Below the pieces are notes generated by a model. That model saw nothing but the letters and a program-made list of their open reading frames with translations. It made no database searches and was not told the DNA's origin. DNA of 64,000 nt from Acholoe squamosa (Eukaryota; Annelida; Polychaeta; Phyllodocida; Polynoidae). Made by a program: the position numbers and the translations under genes. The DNA lies in contig OX439044.1 in NCBI GenBank assembly GCA_949317995.1, positions 50,052,166-50,116,165 on the forward strand. Direction: 5' to 3'. This document shows positions 51,601 to 63,781 of the stretch, piece by piece (position 1 is the stretch's first letter; every line of letters starts with the position of its first letter).

Positions 51601-54439
51601 TTTAAGATTGATACTGGCTCTTTTTAGACAGATGCGTGATAAAAACACTGTTGAGAACAATAATATCCAGATGTGGCTCATAATGAAACAATACTTCGAA
51701 CTGAGAGGTGAGAAGGTGTCAGTGTAGGAATTTAACCATGTGGAACTGCCATCAATAGAAAACAAGTGGGCATTGTGCATTGAAGTACAGAAGACTCAGG
51801 GTAGGGATATTACCTGGTGGAGGTATTGGAACTTTACCAACTGTCCCTCTGATCTTATTATATGGTATTCACCTGAAGTAAGGCGTCTTAGAGTAAGGCG
51901 CGTTTTTTGCTCGTCTGGGTTAGGCTACATAAGAATATTGAGAGAAATCATCGAACGAAAAACCCCTTTCATAGTTGGCCCTATGTGGATTTTCCCATGA
52001 GCAACATAACACCTGAAACCACTTTTTTTCACAAGCTATAATTGTGGTTCTGCTCAGTTTCTTTCCCCATTCCCTTTGTGCCAGTTGGACAAAATAACAT
52101 CTTGTTCATCCATCTGCATGTGCTTTTAGAAATCTTATAAATTTGGAAATTTTGAATGAAAATTTAGATTAAAAATGGGATGACTGCTTCTTGGAAAACG
52201 ACACTAGCAGCCCGGCGGTATAGACCCATGAGGCACCCTAAGCCAAAAATTCATCCAACAAGTCCATTTTTAGATTAAACATTGTAACTTGAAACGATTG
52301 AGGAGATATTGTTCCTGTGCAGACAGTCAAGTTCAAAAAATTTCATTGCTTCTTAGCCGTTAGGCATCTTACTTCCGCAATTCCGAGGCGGCCATGCTCG
52401 TCATACATCAATACATCATTTATCAGATTATAAACGAGCTTATATGTTGCGCCAAGATCATGACATACAATCAAATGAGTAACTTATAATAACAATAGAG
52501 AGGCCTGTAAACTATAGATTGTAAATTAACAGTTCAGTCAGTGCCAAAAGACTGTGGTAACACCTGTACCATATAGCTCAGAAAATAAAGTAATGTGCAT
52601 CAATTCACAATACTAAATTTTATACTATTTCACGGTAATATAATCATCCAAAATAGATATACCCGAGTTCACACTACATTAATAGAGAAGCGTAGTACTC
52701 ATTATCCTAAACATATCATATCACCAGATTCATACACACTACTCAACATAGACAGTGTTGATACTATAATCAACACTCTCACATATACAAACCATAGGAC
52801 AACCGATCAGTGTATCATGCAAATGTAAACATACTGTATGTCAATTCATCAAATAAATGTATATACAGTCACACCAACCCAGTCAAGGCTTGCATTTAGC
52901 TTCCATTTACACACTGTAAAAAAATGTCGTTGAAATAATGAAGGATCTCTCGTCCCAAAGTTGCAAGAGATCCGTCGCTATTTTCACAGAGATGCAATTA
53001 TTTTCACAGATATTCCTTGTACCACTACACTGCCACCTGGAGCTTCTTGTAAAAGCTACTGTGGCTCCCTATTGTATAATCATGGTGGTTGACTGTCCAA
53101 ATTTTGCGAGGATACCATGTAGATTTAACAGTTAATTTTTTTACAGGGCATGAAAGAGACAAAACAGGAACATATAATTTTCCTCTACAATATGACTTGT
53201 AAACGTCCATTTTACTTGATATTCTGAACAGTATATTGGATATGATGTCAGTGGTAAGAACTGATGATCATATTTAAAGTATTTCTTTTTCATGGCACAT
53301 GCTGGCCTTGCAGAATGAGTCAAGCACTGTATCTTATGATGGATGAGACTGTAGATGATCCTTTATTCATTTCATAGACACTTTCTTTCAGATCCAGAGA
53401 GGGTGAGCAGACTGACATACTGATGATGCAGAGGGACCCAATACCATCTAATGACAGAGCACGCATGGATTCGGAGTATTCTTTCAGTTAGCTTCAGATC
53501 CAACATTCCATCTACAACAATTGTTCTCGCTGCAGATTTACATTTTGGGATCAGGGTGTATCAGATGTCAGACCCTCAGAGGTTCGTCTATTTTCAGAGG
53601 TTTAGAGGCCCCTCAAATTTAGACTTTAGTGCAGTTTCATATGTTGAGAAATGCCTTCACTTATAAAATGTTCAAGGGTCCTAAAATTTTCAAAGGTTTG
53701 ACCAACAACCAACTGACATCTCTGTATGATTATGCAATGATATGTCTCACTGGTTTTATCATTACCTTTTATATTGAATATCCGGCTCGGAAATACATAG
53801 TTGGCACACTGTGTACCCTCTATGTAAGGGAGGTCAATTATACTCCACGCTAACACAACTCCCTGTGAGGGGGAAATGCTACCACAACCCCTATGTATAC
53901 TGCAAAAAAGGTGTTTAAAAAATACACACCAAATTCTCTCAGCACCAGCACTTAAACACCTAAATGTTTAAGTGTTTAGCTTTTAGACACTTGTCTGTCA
54001 AACGCCCAAATGCTGATGTTTTTAAGTATTTAGTTTTTTGGGTTTTTTTAAACATTTATCTTAATTGCCAGGAAATAGACTGACAGTTACATTAAGCAAT
54101 GCGCAACTTCAATAGAAAACATATGATAACATCATAATGATAGCAAAATGAATATAAGTAAATAGACCCAATTCCTGTGCAGGCAAGAAAGGTTTCAGAC
54201 CAACATAGGACTCTTATACTAAAGTTGTTTATCACCATAAGTTATACTCAAAGATAAATCATGTTTCCATTACAAAGGGGCTATAGGTATATGGGTACTC
54301 AGCCAGTTTTTACGTTTGTATTTGAATTGTAATGCATTTGGCAGGAGCCTGATGGGGGGATCCAAATTATTCCACACCATCGCACCATAGTGCTCTATAG
54401 ACCTGTAGTAAACACCGCCATGTGAAGTAAGAAGTGTCA
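48646..54439. other. Long unassigned A+T-rich region
   Basis: No domain recognised in any frame. The most protein-like pieces are 51545-52000 and 53629-53853 (plus), each under 90 codons and without supporting splice sites. Near 53940-54055 the word TGTTTAA and its complement are frequent, as again at 56165-56300, just outside the LINE fragment. Confidence 0.35.
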
Positions 54440-56165
54440 TTACAGGTGCCTAGTATCTTCTAGTGCGAACATCTCTGTGATCTATATAAGAGGGGTCCAT
54501 TGACATTTTATACATAAAATTATATAAATGGTACATTCTAAGATCTTCCAGCTTGAGAGTATTTGTACACCAATGAATCCAATCAGTAGAAGTAATATGT
54601 GGTACTCTAAGGCAAATTTTGAGACACCTGTTTTGAGCAGTTTGTAAATCTTTTAACAAATCCTTGTTTGCTAACATAAATAATATATCTCCATAGTCGA
54701 AATAAGGTAGGACCATTGTTTTGAAAACTTTCAATGCAATATCCTGGGTCATAAAAGACTGTATACATACCAACATATATGTTTTGTGAGATATGGCTTT
54801 CAGCATCTGCCTAAAGTTAGACCCTCTATAGAACGGCACTGACCTCCCAGTCACAATTCAATCATCCATTATGCTCTATTTCCATCATATCAAACACAGA
54901 GAGTCAATACCTGAAAATTAGCTGTCATATTATGTGATTCATTAGAGGGCCACCCTCCAAGGGCTAAGACCTGACATGTCACCAATATTATGCTGGATCA
55001 TATACATCCAATGTCCCATACAGCTATTAGATTTTAAAAGAAATGTTCATAGCCATAGAGATAATCCATGCATTGTTACTAACACATATAACTGTTTCCT
55101 GAGTGGTAGTACACATAATAGGCAAAACCAGCTTTGAAAGTGTTGTGAGGTCTCAGAATTGCACGGATTATGGATGGGGGGGGGGGGCTATATGTAACAC
55201 AAGAGAGGCCAAATACTACAAAATGACAACAAATGGAATGTTTTTGGTAACTATGATCACCAGACCTGACCAATGAATGACATGTCCTTAGCTGAAAGTC
55301 TTCACTGAGTTATGAGTATTCACAAAATGTAATGCACATGGTCTTATCAACTAAGTCATACAGTTGGGAAATAATGTAAAATCTTCAAATAATTCTGGGC
55401 ACAAAAAGGTTAAGTGGGGGTCAAGAGTCACACCCAAATATTTGTAAGAAGGTACAACCTGTAGTTTCTCTTTGTTCAGTGTTAGTGACACATCAAGACC
55501 ATTTAGCTTCCTTTTAGCACATTACTTTTGTTTTTTTGGTATTGACTGTCAGCTTATTCTGTGAGCACCAGAGTCAAAACATGTCCAAACTATCTTGAAG
55601 TTTTAACTTAGTATTTGCAATTGTTGGTTCTGCATTGTAAATCACTGTGTCATTGACATAATTATAGCCTAACATTTGAGTTTTTGATACATTTTGAAAG
55701 ATCATTTACATACAAAATAAACATGAGCGGCCCAAGAATAGAGCCCTGAGGGACACTGCAGACCACCACATCCAGACTTGAAACTAACCCATTAACTTTA
55801 GTCTTTTGATTTTGCATTTCGGGGGGTCAAAAAAACGTTGATATAGTTTGAATTGCAACATTCAAGTTCCTAGCAATATCGTCAGTAAATTTTGTCACTG
55901 TTGTCATAGTAGAATAGCCTGGGTGAAAACCTCCCTGATTTACTGTGAGAATATTGTGATGACCAATGAATTTAAAGATATGAGTGTGCACCAACTTCTC
56001 AATCATTTTACAGGGTGTTGGGGTGAGAGCTATGGGTCTATAATTTTCAACATATTTGGCATCACCTGATTTGTATATAGTGACAATAGAGGCTACCTTA
56101 CATCATAGAGGAACCATGCCAGTTTGGAATGAAGAATTGAACATATCAGTAATTCCTGCAGGGAT
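54440..56165 (-). pseudogene. LINE reverse transcriptase fragment
   Basis: Read on the minus strand from ~56165 downwards. The blocks are a MFNSSFQTGMVP then NYRPIALTPT motif (~56050-56140), NQGGFHPGYST (~55905-55940), a CCTCAGGGCTCTATTCTTGG block coding the PQG-SILG motif (~55700-55720), a KLTVNTKKTK-like block (~55530), YKYLGVTLDPH (~55420-55450), and a C-terminal open segment 54854-54450. That segment has VLPYFDYGDI and LQTAQNRCLKICL blocks. Stops and frameshifts separate them; the last block is intact. It fits CR1/Jockey-type LINEs and is not obviously the same family as 405-1095. Confidence 0.85.
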
Positions 56166-56302
56166 AATGCTTGGTTAAACACTTCATAGTTAAATATGTT
56201 TAAAATTGAACACGTTTAGCCCAAAATAAGTGTTTAGAAAAGAGGGACAAGAAGGTGTTTAACCAAGTGTTTACGTCCTAAACACTGGTGTTTAATCCCC
56301 TG

Positions 56303-56700
56303 CAACTGTAGAAAGCTAACAGAGATGGCTATACATGTAGGTACTGACAGGAGGGTATTGGGAAAGGATAGGATTTGAGCTCTGTTAGAGGTGCTATTCT
56401 CAAAATGGAACTGACTGACCTCAGGGAATGAATTCTCTGTTGTTTTGCCAAAAGGTAATTGGTCATAGAAGTGGTTTGGGAGTGGTATCGGAACCATTTT
56501 ACCACTAGTACTGCAACTGTAGAAAGCTAACATAGGTGGCTATAGGTATTGTCAGGAGGATGTTGCGAAAGGATAGGATTTGAGCTCTGCCAGAGGTGCT
56601 ATTCCCAAAAGGGAACTTACTGGCCTCAGGGAATGAATTCTTCTTGTGTTGCCAAAGGGTAATTGGTCATAGAAGTGGTTCAGGAATGGTCCTAAATTGT
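56303..56700. repeat. Tandem duplication, two ~200-bp units
   Basis: Units at 56303-56511 and 56512-56700 both start TGCAACTGTAGAAAGCTAAC and share GGATAGGATTTGAGCTCTG and TAATTGGTCATAGAAGTGGT; ~85% similar by eye. Confidence 0.85.
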
Positions 56701-57339
56701 TAAATACTGACCAAGTAAGAACCAAATCCCGGCTAGTTCCTTCCTCTAATTTCCTGGCCTACCTACCATGGGATACATTCAGATGGAGCCAATCATTGAA
56801 CCAGTTCCCCCAACTTTTTGCAACACAGTCTGATTTAGAGGAAGTTAATTCCATTACAGTACAAGATGGGAATTGGCTTATCAAGGTGGAGAGTCACTGG
56901 GAACTTGAAGGTGAGTTAGCTAAAGTGAGAGTGCAAGTCCCAAACTTTTTATAACAGCCTCCAAGGTGCTACCATTGTTAGCTAAAGGTTACACTGACAT
57001 TAGGATTGATCCTTAAAATCCCCAATCTTTCAAAGTGCGCATGGAAGCACAGGTTCTCAGTATGCTTTGCTAAGATATGGAATATAATTAGTTGAAATTG
57101 TATCTTTAATAAATTTGAATGAGGTTCGGAGCATGGTTCGAAGTGACGTTGCAGTGGGATCCTTTTGATCCAGTGATGATTGGCTGAATGCCATTGACTC
57201 CTATTTAATTCAAAATCCATTATATGTAATCACATAATCAGTATGCCTAGAATTACACGCATTGTTATGGTACACCCTTTGCTGCAGTTAATCCCAGCTG
57301 AAAACATGCAACATAGCCTCACATCTTGGAGGTTGATGT

Positions 57340-57500
57340 CTACTTTTAGTGGAGCTGCCTAATTGGCTGACTTAATGAATAACTAATTAAAGACCTCCCC
57401 TGACAGCCATTTACAGCAACTGGTCTCTGTTCTCTGGAGGCCAATACACCTCAGGTGAGTAGATGATATCAAAGACCCATACCACCATACATGAGCTGTT
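57340..57500. repeat. Dispersed repeat, copy 1
   Basis: ATTGGCTGACTTAATGAATA then TAATTAAAGACCTCCCCTGA, ACTGGTCTCTGTT and ATCAAAGACC. The same order is at 60165-60310. Confidence 0.6.
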
Positions 57501-58290
57501 CCCACAGGACACAGTATCAAGTTAAAGGAGCCTTTTTGCAGTATGCCTTTCTCCGAGACTCCAATTGTAGAATTAACCCCCCTTTCTTACAAGGTTGACC
57601 AGATCAAAGACCCCTCTCTGATAAACCTGAAGGCCATTAGGTCCATATGCTGAACATTCAAGCTGAATCCTGACCCTGGGTCACCTGTTGCCACATGTTT
57701 TTTAAAACACATCAGTTGGTCACTGTATGCAATGTATTGATACAGTGTCCCACTCGGCCTTAATTAAACTTATCCTGGACATATTTTGTGCATGCTAGCC
57801 TTAGTTGCATAACCTTGGAAAAATATACAGAGCAATAGACCGAACCTGTTTCATTGCTTCTGGCCTGGTTGGATTCATGGGCTACTCGAATTTCCTCTGG
57901 AGAAAATGGCGGCTCCTATAGTCCCTAGTGGCATCTGATGTGATGTATCACTTTCCTGTTTGGATTCCGCTGTCTCCAGGGCCAAACATGAGGTAGGGTA
58001 GGAGGAGGTCCCAAGACGGCCAGTTAATACCTAGCATGTGGGCGCAATTCATGATGACTGGACTGGTCACCCCCAGGAGACCAGGCTTACCGACAGGTAC
58101 ATTACTAATTAGCTCCCCATTAGTCACTGCCATATGAATAATAATGCCATCATGCTTTTACCTTTAGGAAATGCAAAATTGAGTAGGCCAACTACCATTG
58201 ATAATTGGTCTAGCCTTCATGTGAGTGCCAAAGCATCCATGCACAGATCATTTTTTTGAAGCAGTACTTATGCTGCCTCATCAGTATATG

Positions 58291-58662
58291 CTCTGGAGGG
58301 TGTTGCTCCTATTGTAAAAAGAGCTGTGAGTATGTGCCCTCTTTTCTAAACAAGTCGTGCACTGCTTCACCTAAGTACTTGCACTCACAACATTAGTCTG
58401 AAAGGTAATCTGCCTTGTTTAAAATAGAGAGAGCTGCACTACCAGTTACCTACTCATGTCACACGCTCCATAGTTTATTATACTGACTGACTTCTCCCAA
58501 CTAGGTAACTACTCAAATCCCCCTTTTTTAGCACCATACTTGAATGACCACTTGTGAGCAACAAAAGGGACAAGTTATAGCTACATGAAAAGAAAGGACT
58601 GGAAATGAGGGCATTTTTAGCTAGCTCTTCCTTTTACTATAGGAGCAACACCCTCCTGATAG
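58291..58662. repeat. Inverted repeat, ~40-bp arms
   Basis: GGAGGGTGTTGCTCCTATTG (58296) and its inverted partner (58637-58656, AGGAGCAACACCCTCC) enclose ~290 bp. Likely a MITE. Confidence 0.7.
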
Positions 58663-59129
58663 TCTTAAGACTACCCTTTGACTTAATACTAAACTGATGG
58701 GTCTTTAGAAGCCCCAAGCCTGTGTCCATGTAGGCAGGAGGCTTACAGCACTACTGTCATGAAACACATCCCAAATTGGCAGGTGGAACTCTCCCTACAA
58801 CTAACCAGGAGGGTTTTGCAAAAATAGAAACGTGACCAAAAAGGAAAACATGAACGTTTTTGTATTGCTAAAAGATTGTTCGGGTAAGCATTTAGATGAA
58901 AAGTGCACGTTTTTTAACATTTCTGAAGGAGTTTTCTGTGCATTCTGTTGTACTTTCTTTGTCGATAGGCCTACTATGAAAATGAGTTAGGCCATACATG
59001 TTTTCCGCAGCACTCTCTGAAATGATTTACATACATAATTCCTCGTGTTTTTTTGGGGGCAAGACCCTTCTGGCCAAAGTCAGGTGTTTGTTAGAAGACT
59101 GCCACCTAAACTTGTCACTAGCCAGGCAC

Positions 59130-59740
59130 ACCACAACAGAAGGACGCAGTTGGCCACACATACACAAAGGGACCTCCTTTCTTTAATTAACCTGCGGGAT
59201 CGGCTGATGTATCATAGCCAGCTGCTACGGCCAAGAAAAAAAAGGTGTGTTTCCAGTAACATGGTTCAAAGAGCTAGGGTCGGTAGGGTTTTTTTTCCCT
59301 TTTTTTTTTTTTTTTAATTTTGTATGGATATGCCAGATTCTATCCTTTTTCGGTCGTAAAATGAAATGCAAATGAGAAATGAGAAAAAGTGTTAAAATAC
59401 GTATATGTGAACAGTTAAAAAGAGACCCAGAGAAAATGGATGAAAATCTAAGAAAAATATGAAAAAATCACGAAAAATAGCCAAAAAAATCATGAAAAAA
59501 TATGAAAAGAAAATCTTAAAAATTCTCAAAATAAAAAAAAGTTTAGGGTCGGCCCTGTTTTGCTAGGGTCGGTCGGGTTTCTGGAAACACACCTATATTT
59601 CTAGGCCTAATGATGTTAGAGAGGCAGCCACATTCAGGGCGCTGTTAGCTTACTGTCACCTTAGGCTGCTCATTAGGCTGGGAGAAGTGGCTAAGAAGCA
59701 GTGCCTCAGTCTAAGACATAGTGTTAGAGCTCTTCAATGC
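59130..59740. repeat. Dispersed repeat copy interrupted by a MITE (partner 61790-61990)
   Basis: Both copies contain CTGATG or CTGATT near a GATCGGCTG/GATAGGCTG block, then AATGATGTTAGARNGGCAGCC and TTAGGCTGNGAGAANTGGCTAAG. In this copy the 352-bp MITE sits between the two halves. Confidence 0.65.
59243..59594. repeat. MITE with AGGTGTGTTTCCAG ends
   Basis: Perfect 14-bp terminal inverted repeats (59243-59256, 59581-59594). Subterminal GCTAGGGTCGG words are in the same orientation at both sides. The interior is A+T-rich with many AAAAAT runs. Confidence 0.85.
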
Positions 59741-60164
59741 CGTTATAGCAGTATTAGGACAAGAGACATTCCTTAACAGCATGATATATATATACATATT
59801 CCAGCACTTGTTATTGTATAGCTAAAGGGGAAACAAGTGGCCTTAGAGTTAGATGAGCTAAAAAGAACTAAATCTTTAATAGTAATTTAGTCAAATCAAC
59901 AATCGCGGTGATCTCCATTTTTTTCCAATTTATGATGTTGTATATTATGTACTCTGGTAAAGCAATAATTGCTTTAATTGCAATAATTAAAAACATCAAA
60001 ACTAAGACCTTAATCAGTGCTTTCCCTGGTTGGCCTGTAACCTGAGAGTCGAATACCATCATAATTTTGAACTTGCTGTCCGATTGGGACCATGTTGGGA
60101 CATACAGTAGAGGGAAATCCAAAACTGAGAGCATTTCCGGAGCATGCATGTCATATCTGCCTTT

Positions 60165-60310
60165 AATAGGGTTACTTAATTGACCAACATCATTCATACC
60201 TGATTAAAGAGCTCCCCTGAATGTCATGAAAACTGGTCCCTGTTTCTTCTAATTGATGTACTACCAGTGAGCAGCTCCTATCAAAGACCAGCGGGCCATA
60301 CAGAGACCGC
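60165..60310. repeat. Dispersed repeat, copy 2
   Basis: Partner of 57340-57500. Confidence 0.6.
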
Positions 60311-60724
60311 TTGTTTTGGGGAGGAGCTGCTCTGTCTGTAGCTCTACTGGACACCAACCATCAGCTCCTGAGTTATGAAGATAGAGGAGTCTCTTCACCC
60401 CTCTACTCCCGCTTCTCTGTCATTGTGCACCCTGAGCAGCATGCTGTGGGCTAGGATGTGCTTGTTTTATTTGTAAAGTATTGTTAGGTTAGTACATGTG
60501 AATTATTGCTCAGCCATGGAGCTTATCAACCTCCTCTCGGGTGGCAATTGCTATCCTTGATTTTTAGTAACTCAAGTAAGGTATATATGTCTAGAGTTGG
60601 GAAATGTATGATAGCAGTGCCGGAGTGGCAGCTTCTGTATGCTATCAGCATGTATATGCACCAAGCACTGCCTTCTCTGAGCCCCTCAATGCAACATGTT
60701 AGCTGGCTCTGTGCTCCTTAATAA

Positions 60725-61382
60725 CTGAGATAGGAATTCCAACATGGCGTCGCGTCCTCTGGTTACTATGGAGCCCACGGTAGTCAGGTGATCGCTGTCG
60801 GCCACACCCCCTTTGCTTGGATACAGCGTCAATGGAAGACTGTTGACAAACATTGCCACATGCACGATCCTTTTTCGTCTAGCTGCTAGCCACTGTCGTA
60901 GTTCCTCGATTAAAAACCTGTCCCTCCAACAGACTCTTAATATCAGCCAACTGCTGTTCTATACAGGTAGTATGGTGTTCCAAGTCCACAATGGTCTGGT
61001 CAACAGGTGAATCTAATATATCCTCAGTAGCATTTGAGGTAGGTAGCGCCGGTCCAACCGTATTAGCACTCACACCGCTCAAAATCCTAGAATTGGCTCT
61101 GTTTTTTCCTTTCTTAGGAGATTGTTTGGTCTTGGGTCTAGACCCACTACCAGAAACTCCTTTCCTACCCATATTGCAGGTGTGGGTAACGTATTAACTC
61201 GACTAAACTGAAAAACAGTTTAAAATTTCCAGCACCACCCAGCGTGGTGTGTGCCGTCCGAGCATATGAAGCCAATTGACCATTAGTTCAACTGTTGGGG
61301 CTTACATACTGGAGGAAATGTTATGTGAGATGTCATAGGTATCCATGCACCCTGGTGAAAAGTAGAACCTTTGTATCACTCA
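60725..61382 (-). mobile_element. 5' fragment of the YR retroelement family, inverted
   Basis: On the minus strand it aligns with 15854-16395: AATTAATGAGTGATAC, ACATAACATTTCCTCCAGTA, CTGGGTGGTGCTGGAAATTT and CAGTTGGCTGATAT. The end near 60725-60835 matches the GGCCGACA and GGGCTCCATAG blocks of the plus copy at ~16335-16362. It lacks RT and recombinase, so it is 3'-truncated. A (TA)n tract abuts it exactly as in the other copy. Confidence 0.85.
60880..61172 (-). pseudogene. N-terminal Gag of the YR retroelement, 97 codons
   Basis: ATG at 61172 (minus). A basic MGRKGVSGSG start is followed by a Lys-rich segment and a heptad-like ending with QQLADIKSLLEGQ. It is intact over a stretch that is partly deleted in the copy at 16070. 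It stops early at TAG ~60880, so it is truncated. Confidence 0.7.

Positions 61383-61386
<4 letters not shown>

Positions 61387-61446
<60 letters not shown>
61387..61446. repeat. (TA)n microsatellite at the YR fragment end
   Basis: About 30 TA units. Confidence 0.97.
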
Positions 61447-61451
<5 letters not shown>

Positions 61452-61789
61452 GTATGCAATATATAAGAGGTGTGAAATCCATTGTTCTCCGTGCCCACTG
61501 TGGTTTAATTATTCATATGTATTGGAGAGATTTATAAAAACCTCTTCATGGATATTGAGGGTTAAGTATCATGCATCAACAAGTGCAATGGAAAGTAGAA
61601 TTTACCACATTTGAAGGTACAGGATTTGAGCATCAAATATTATGGTCACCTTCTGTGTGGCCAGGAGCGTCCAAAATGGGTGCCATTACCCTAGGCTACT
61701 CCCGTAATGAAAAAGAATCAAATTGTCAGGTCAAATGCACTGCACCATCCTGTAGTGCTTGCAGTCCGAGTGAAAACTGTTGCCAATCA

Positions 61790-61990
61790 CACTTTACTGG
61801 CAGGGTGCAGTTGACAGCACATACTGACCTCTTTTCCTTAGATGGCCTGCATGATAGGCTGATTTATACTAGCTTGCTCCTAATGATGTTAGAACGGCAG
61901 CCACAGTCAGTGTGATACCCCCTAAACTCATGTTATACTGCTTGTTAGGCTGAGAGAATTGGCTAAGTAGCGCTGCCCAAGTCCTTAATC
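61790..61990. repeat. Dispersed repeat copy (partner 59130-59740)
   Basis: Uninterrupted version of the repeat: the GATGTTAGAACGGCAGCC and GGCTGAGAGAATTGGCTAAG blocks are close together. Confidence 0.65.
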
Positions 61991-62090
61991 TTCTGGAGTG
62001 CCTGCTTTGTGCTGATCCCAGGTTTGACAAGATAGGCATTTGTTCACATGGGTAAATACTGTTTGGCCTACGAGTACATTGTATCGTAGG

Positions 62091-62360
62091 CCAGGAGGCC
62101 ATTTCTTAAGGTACTACGACTACATACCACCACTACGACTTGTGACCCCCAGGAATAGTGCAGGTGATCGTAGTCACTACACTATGACTGCTCTGTACGA
62201 TCACCACCTATGCAATAATTACATAAGTCTTGGTACAGCAGTCGTACTGGTGCAGACATTAGTACCCACTAATGCATGATTCTGTAATGGCCTTATTTTA
62301 AGGTATATCACTACGATTTGAAGTATGGCAGTCGTAGTGTGTTAGGAAATGGTCTCCTGG
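62091..62360. repeat. MITE, CCAGGAGGCCATTTCTTAA family, most complete copy
   Basis: CCAGGAGGCCATTTCTTAA at the left and TTAGGAAATGGTCTCCTGG at the right. CTACGACT and AGTCGTAG words recur through the interior in both orientations. Confidence 0.8.
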
Positions 62361-63070
62361 TTTCCCTTACAGCTACAAGTCACAATGCCTATAGATGTTT
62401 TAACTTCGCACTTCGCACTTGGTTAAACCAATTACTGTAATGTTTACTCACATGTACATTCTGAAACAATCCTCTAAATCCCTCCATTGTTCTGCCATGC
62501 ATATTTACCATGGATAATGCAATTTGAGGTTAGTTCCTTGAGCAAATGTTCAGAAATGCTTTCAAAGTTCCCACCGCCAGGAACTAGAGGTAGAAATCAT
62601 ATCACAACAAATCTCCTCTAACTTAGGGACCCAGACTGTAAGCAATGGGCCTTCACAGTAACCAGCTAAGGGACTTCCCCTTGCACATGCTCAGTGAGGC
62701 ACTACAGTCAAAACAAAAATGGTGGTGAATTCAAGAGAGTCAGGAAAGTTATAGATTCAACTTGGATTTTGACCAGCCAGTAAATTCAAGGTAGTCATTT
62801 ATCTGATTATACCAAGACCTAGTTTAGAATATGGAGATGACAACAATATAAACAGAGAAACTGAAAAGAGGGCCAGCCACACTTTACAGACTCCTTAACT
62901 GTCAGCCCCTTACCGAAACCAGAACCCAGAAAAGCTATTGTCTGGGTTCAGAACTACAACAAAGGTATGCAGAGGAGAACCAGTGTTTCTTGCATTCTTG
63001 CACAACAGCAGGTACATTTCAACTACTCTAGATCTACATCTACTGTAAGAAAATACAATGTTTAAAATAG
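62361..63070. other. Unassigned DNA
   Basis: Nothing recognised. Confidence 0.4.
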
Positions 63071-63781
63071 TATCTGGAGGTTAATTCAAAACATCCTGGG
63101 ATCGCAACCCCAGCGATCTTAGGAATTATTCTATTAAGCGATCTTAAGGTCAGACTGCTTTCACATTTCCTAGCCAGCACTAAGATCACATCGATCTTAT
63201 CCTCAGCCCTCCTACACTATTCCAAGAAGTACTGACTGGGCACAGGGGTAAGAGTCGCAAAATAAAGGAATAGCTGTGGAGTCACTCTTCTACACAACAG
63301 TGTTTATACCATCGTTCCCCGTCCCCATATGGGCTAACAAAAGAGCACAGGGTGCAGTTGACCCAGTACAGTATTCAAGAGTTGTTCCCATGAATGTATG
63401 ATTTATGTTTGCCTATTAGAAGCATTGTGCCCCCCAGGACAAAGAGAGAGAAGGGAAGAATTACTTACAGTGCACTTAACACATGAGTAGCCCTAAGAGC
63501 CCTCAAGGACACTCAGCAAACATCCTCCCTCCCCTCTATATTTATGCAGCAGGCTATTCACTCTTTCGATCAGGAGTAAACCACTGTGCAATTCTTTCAC
63601 TAAGATTGCAGTGATCTTAGTGCTGGAAAAGGAATAGTGAAGTGATCCCAGGACTTACTATTCCTGGCAGGCCTGCAACCACTGCATTAGATAGGGTAGA
63701 CCAGCCAGGTCTTATGATATGTCCCTACACTAAGATTGCTGGGGTTGCGATCCCAGGATGTTTTAAATTAAGCTCCAGATA
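63071..63781. repeat. 711-bp inverted-repeat element (TATCTGGAG ends)
   Basis: Ends TATCTGGAG and CTCCAGATA. The inverted repeat continues for ~50 bp, including ACATCCTGGGATCGCAACCC. An inner set of words around AAGATCNNNNNGATCTTA repeats in both orientations (63179-63202, 63602-63625). No ORF. Confidence 0.85.
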
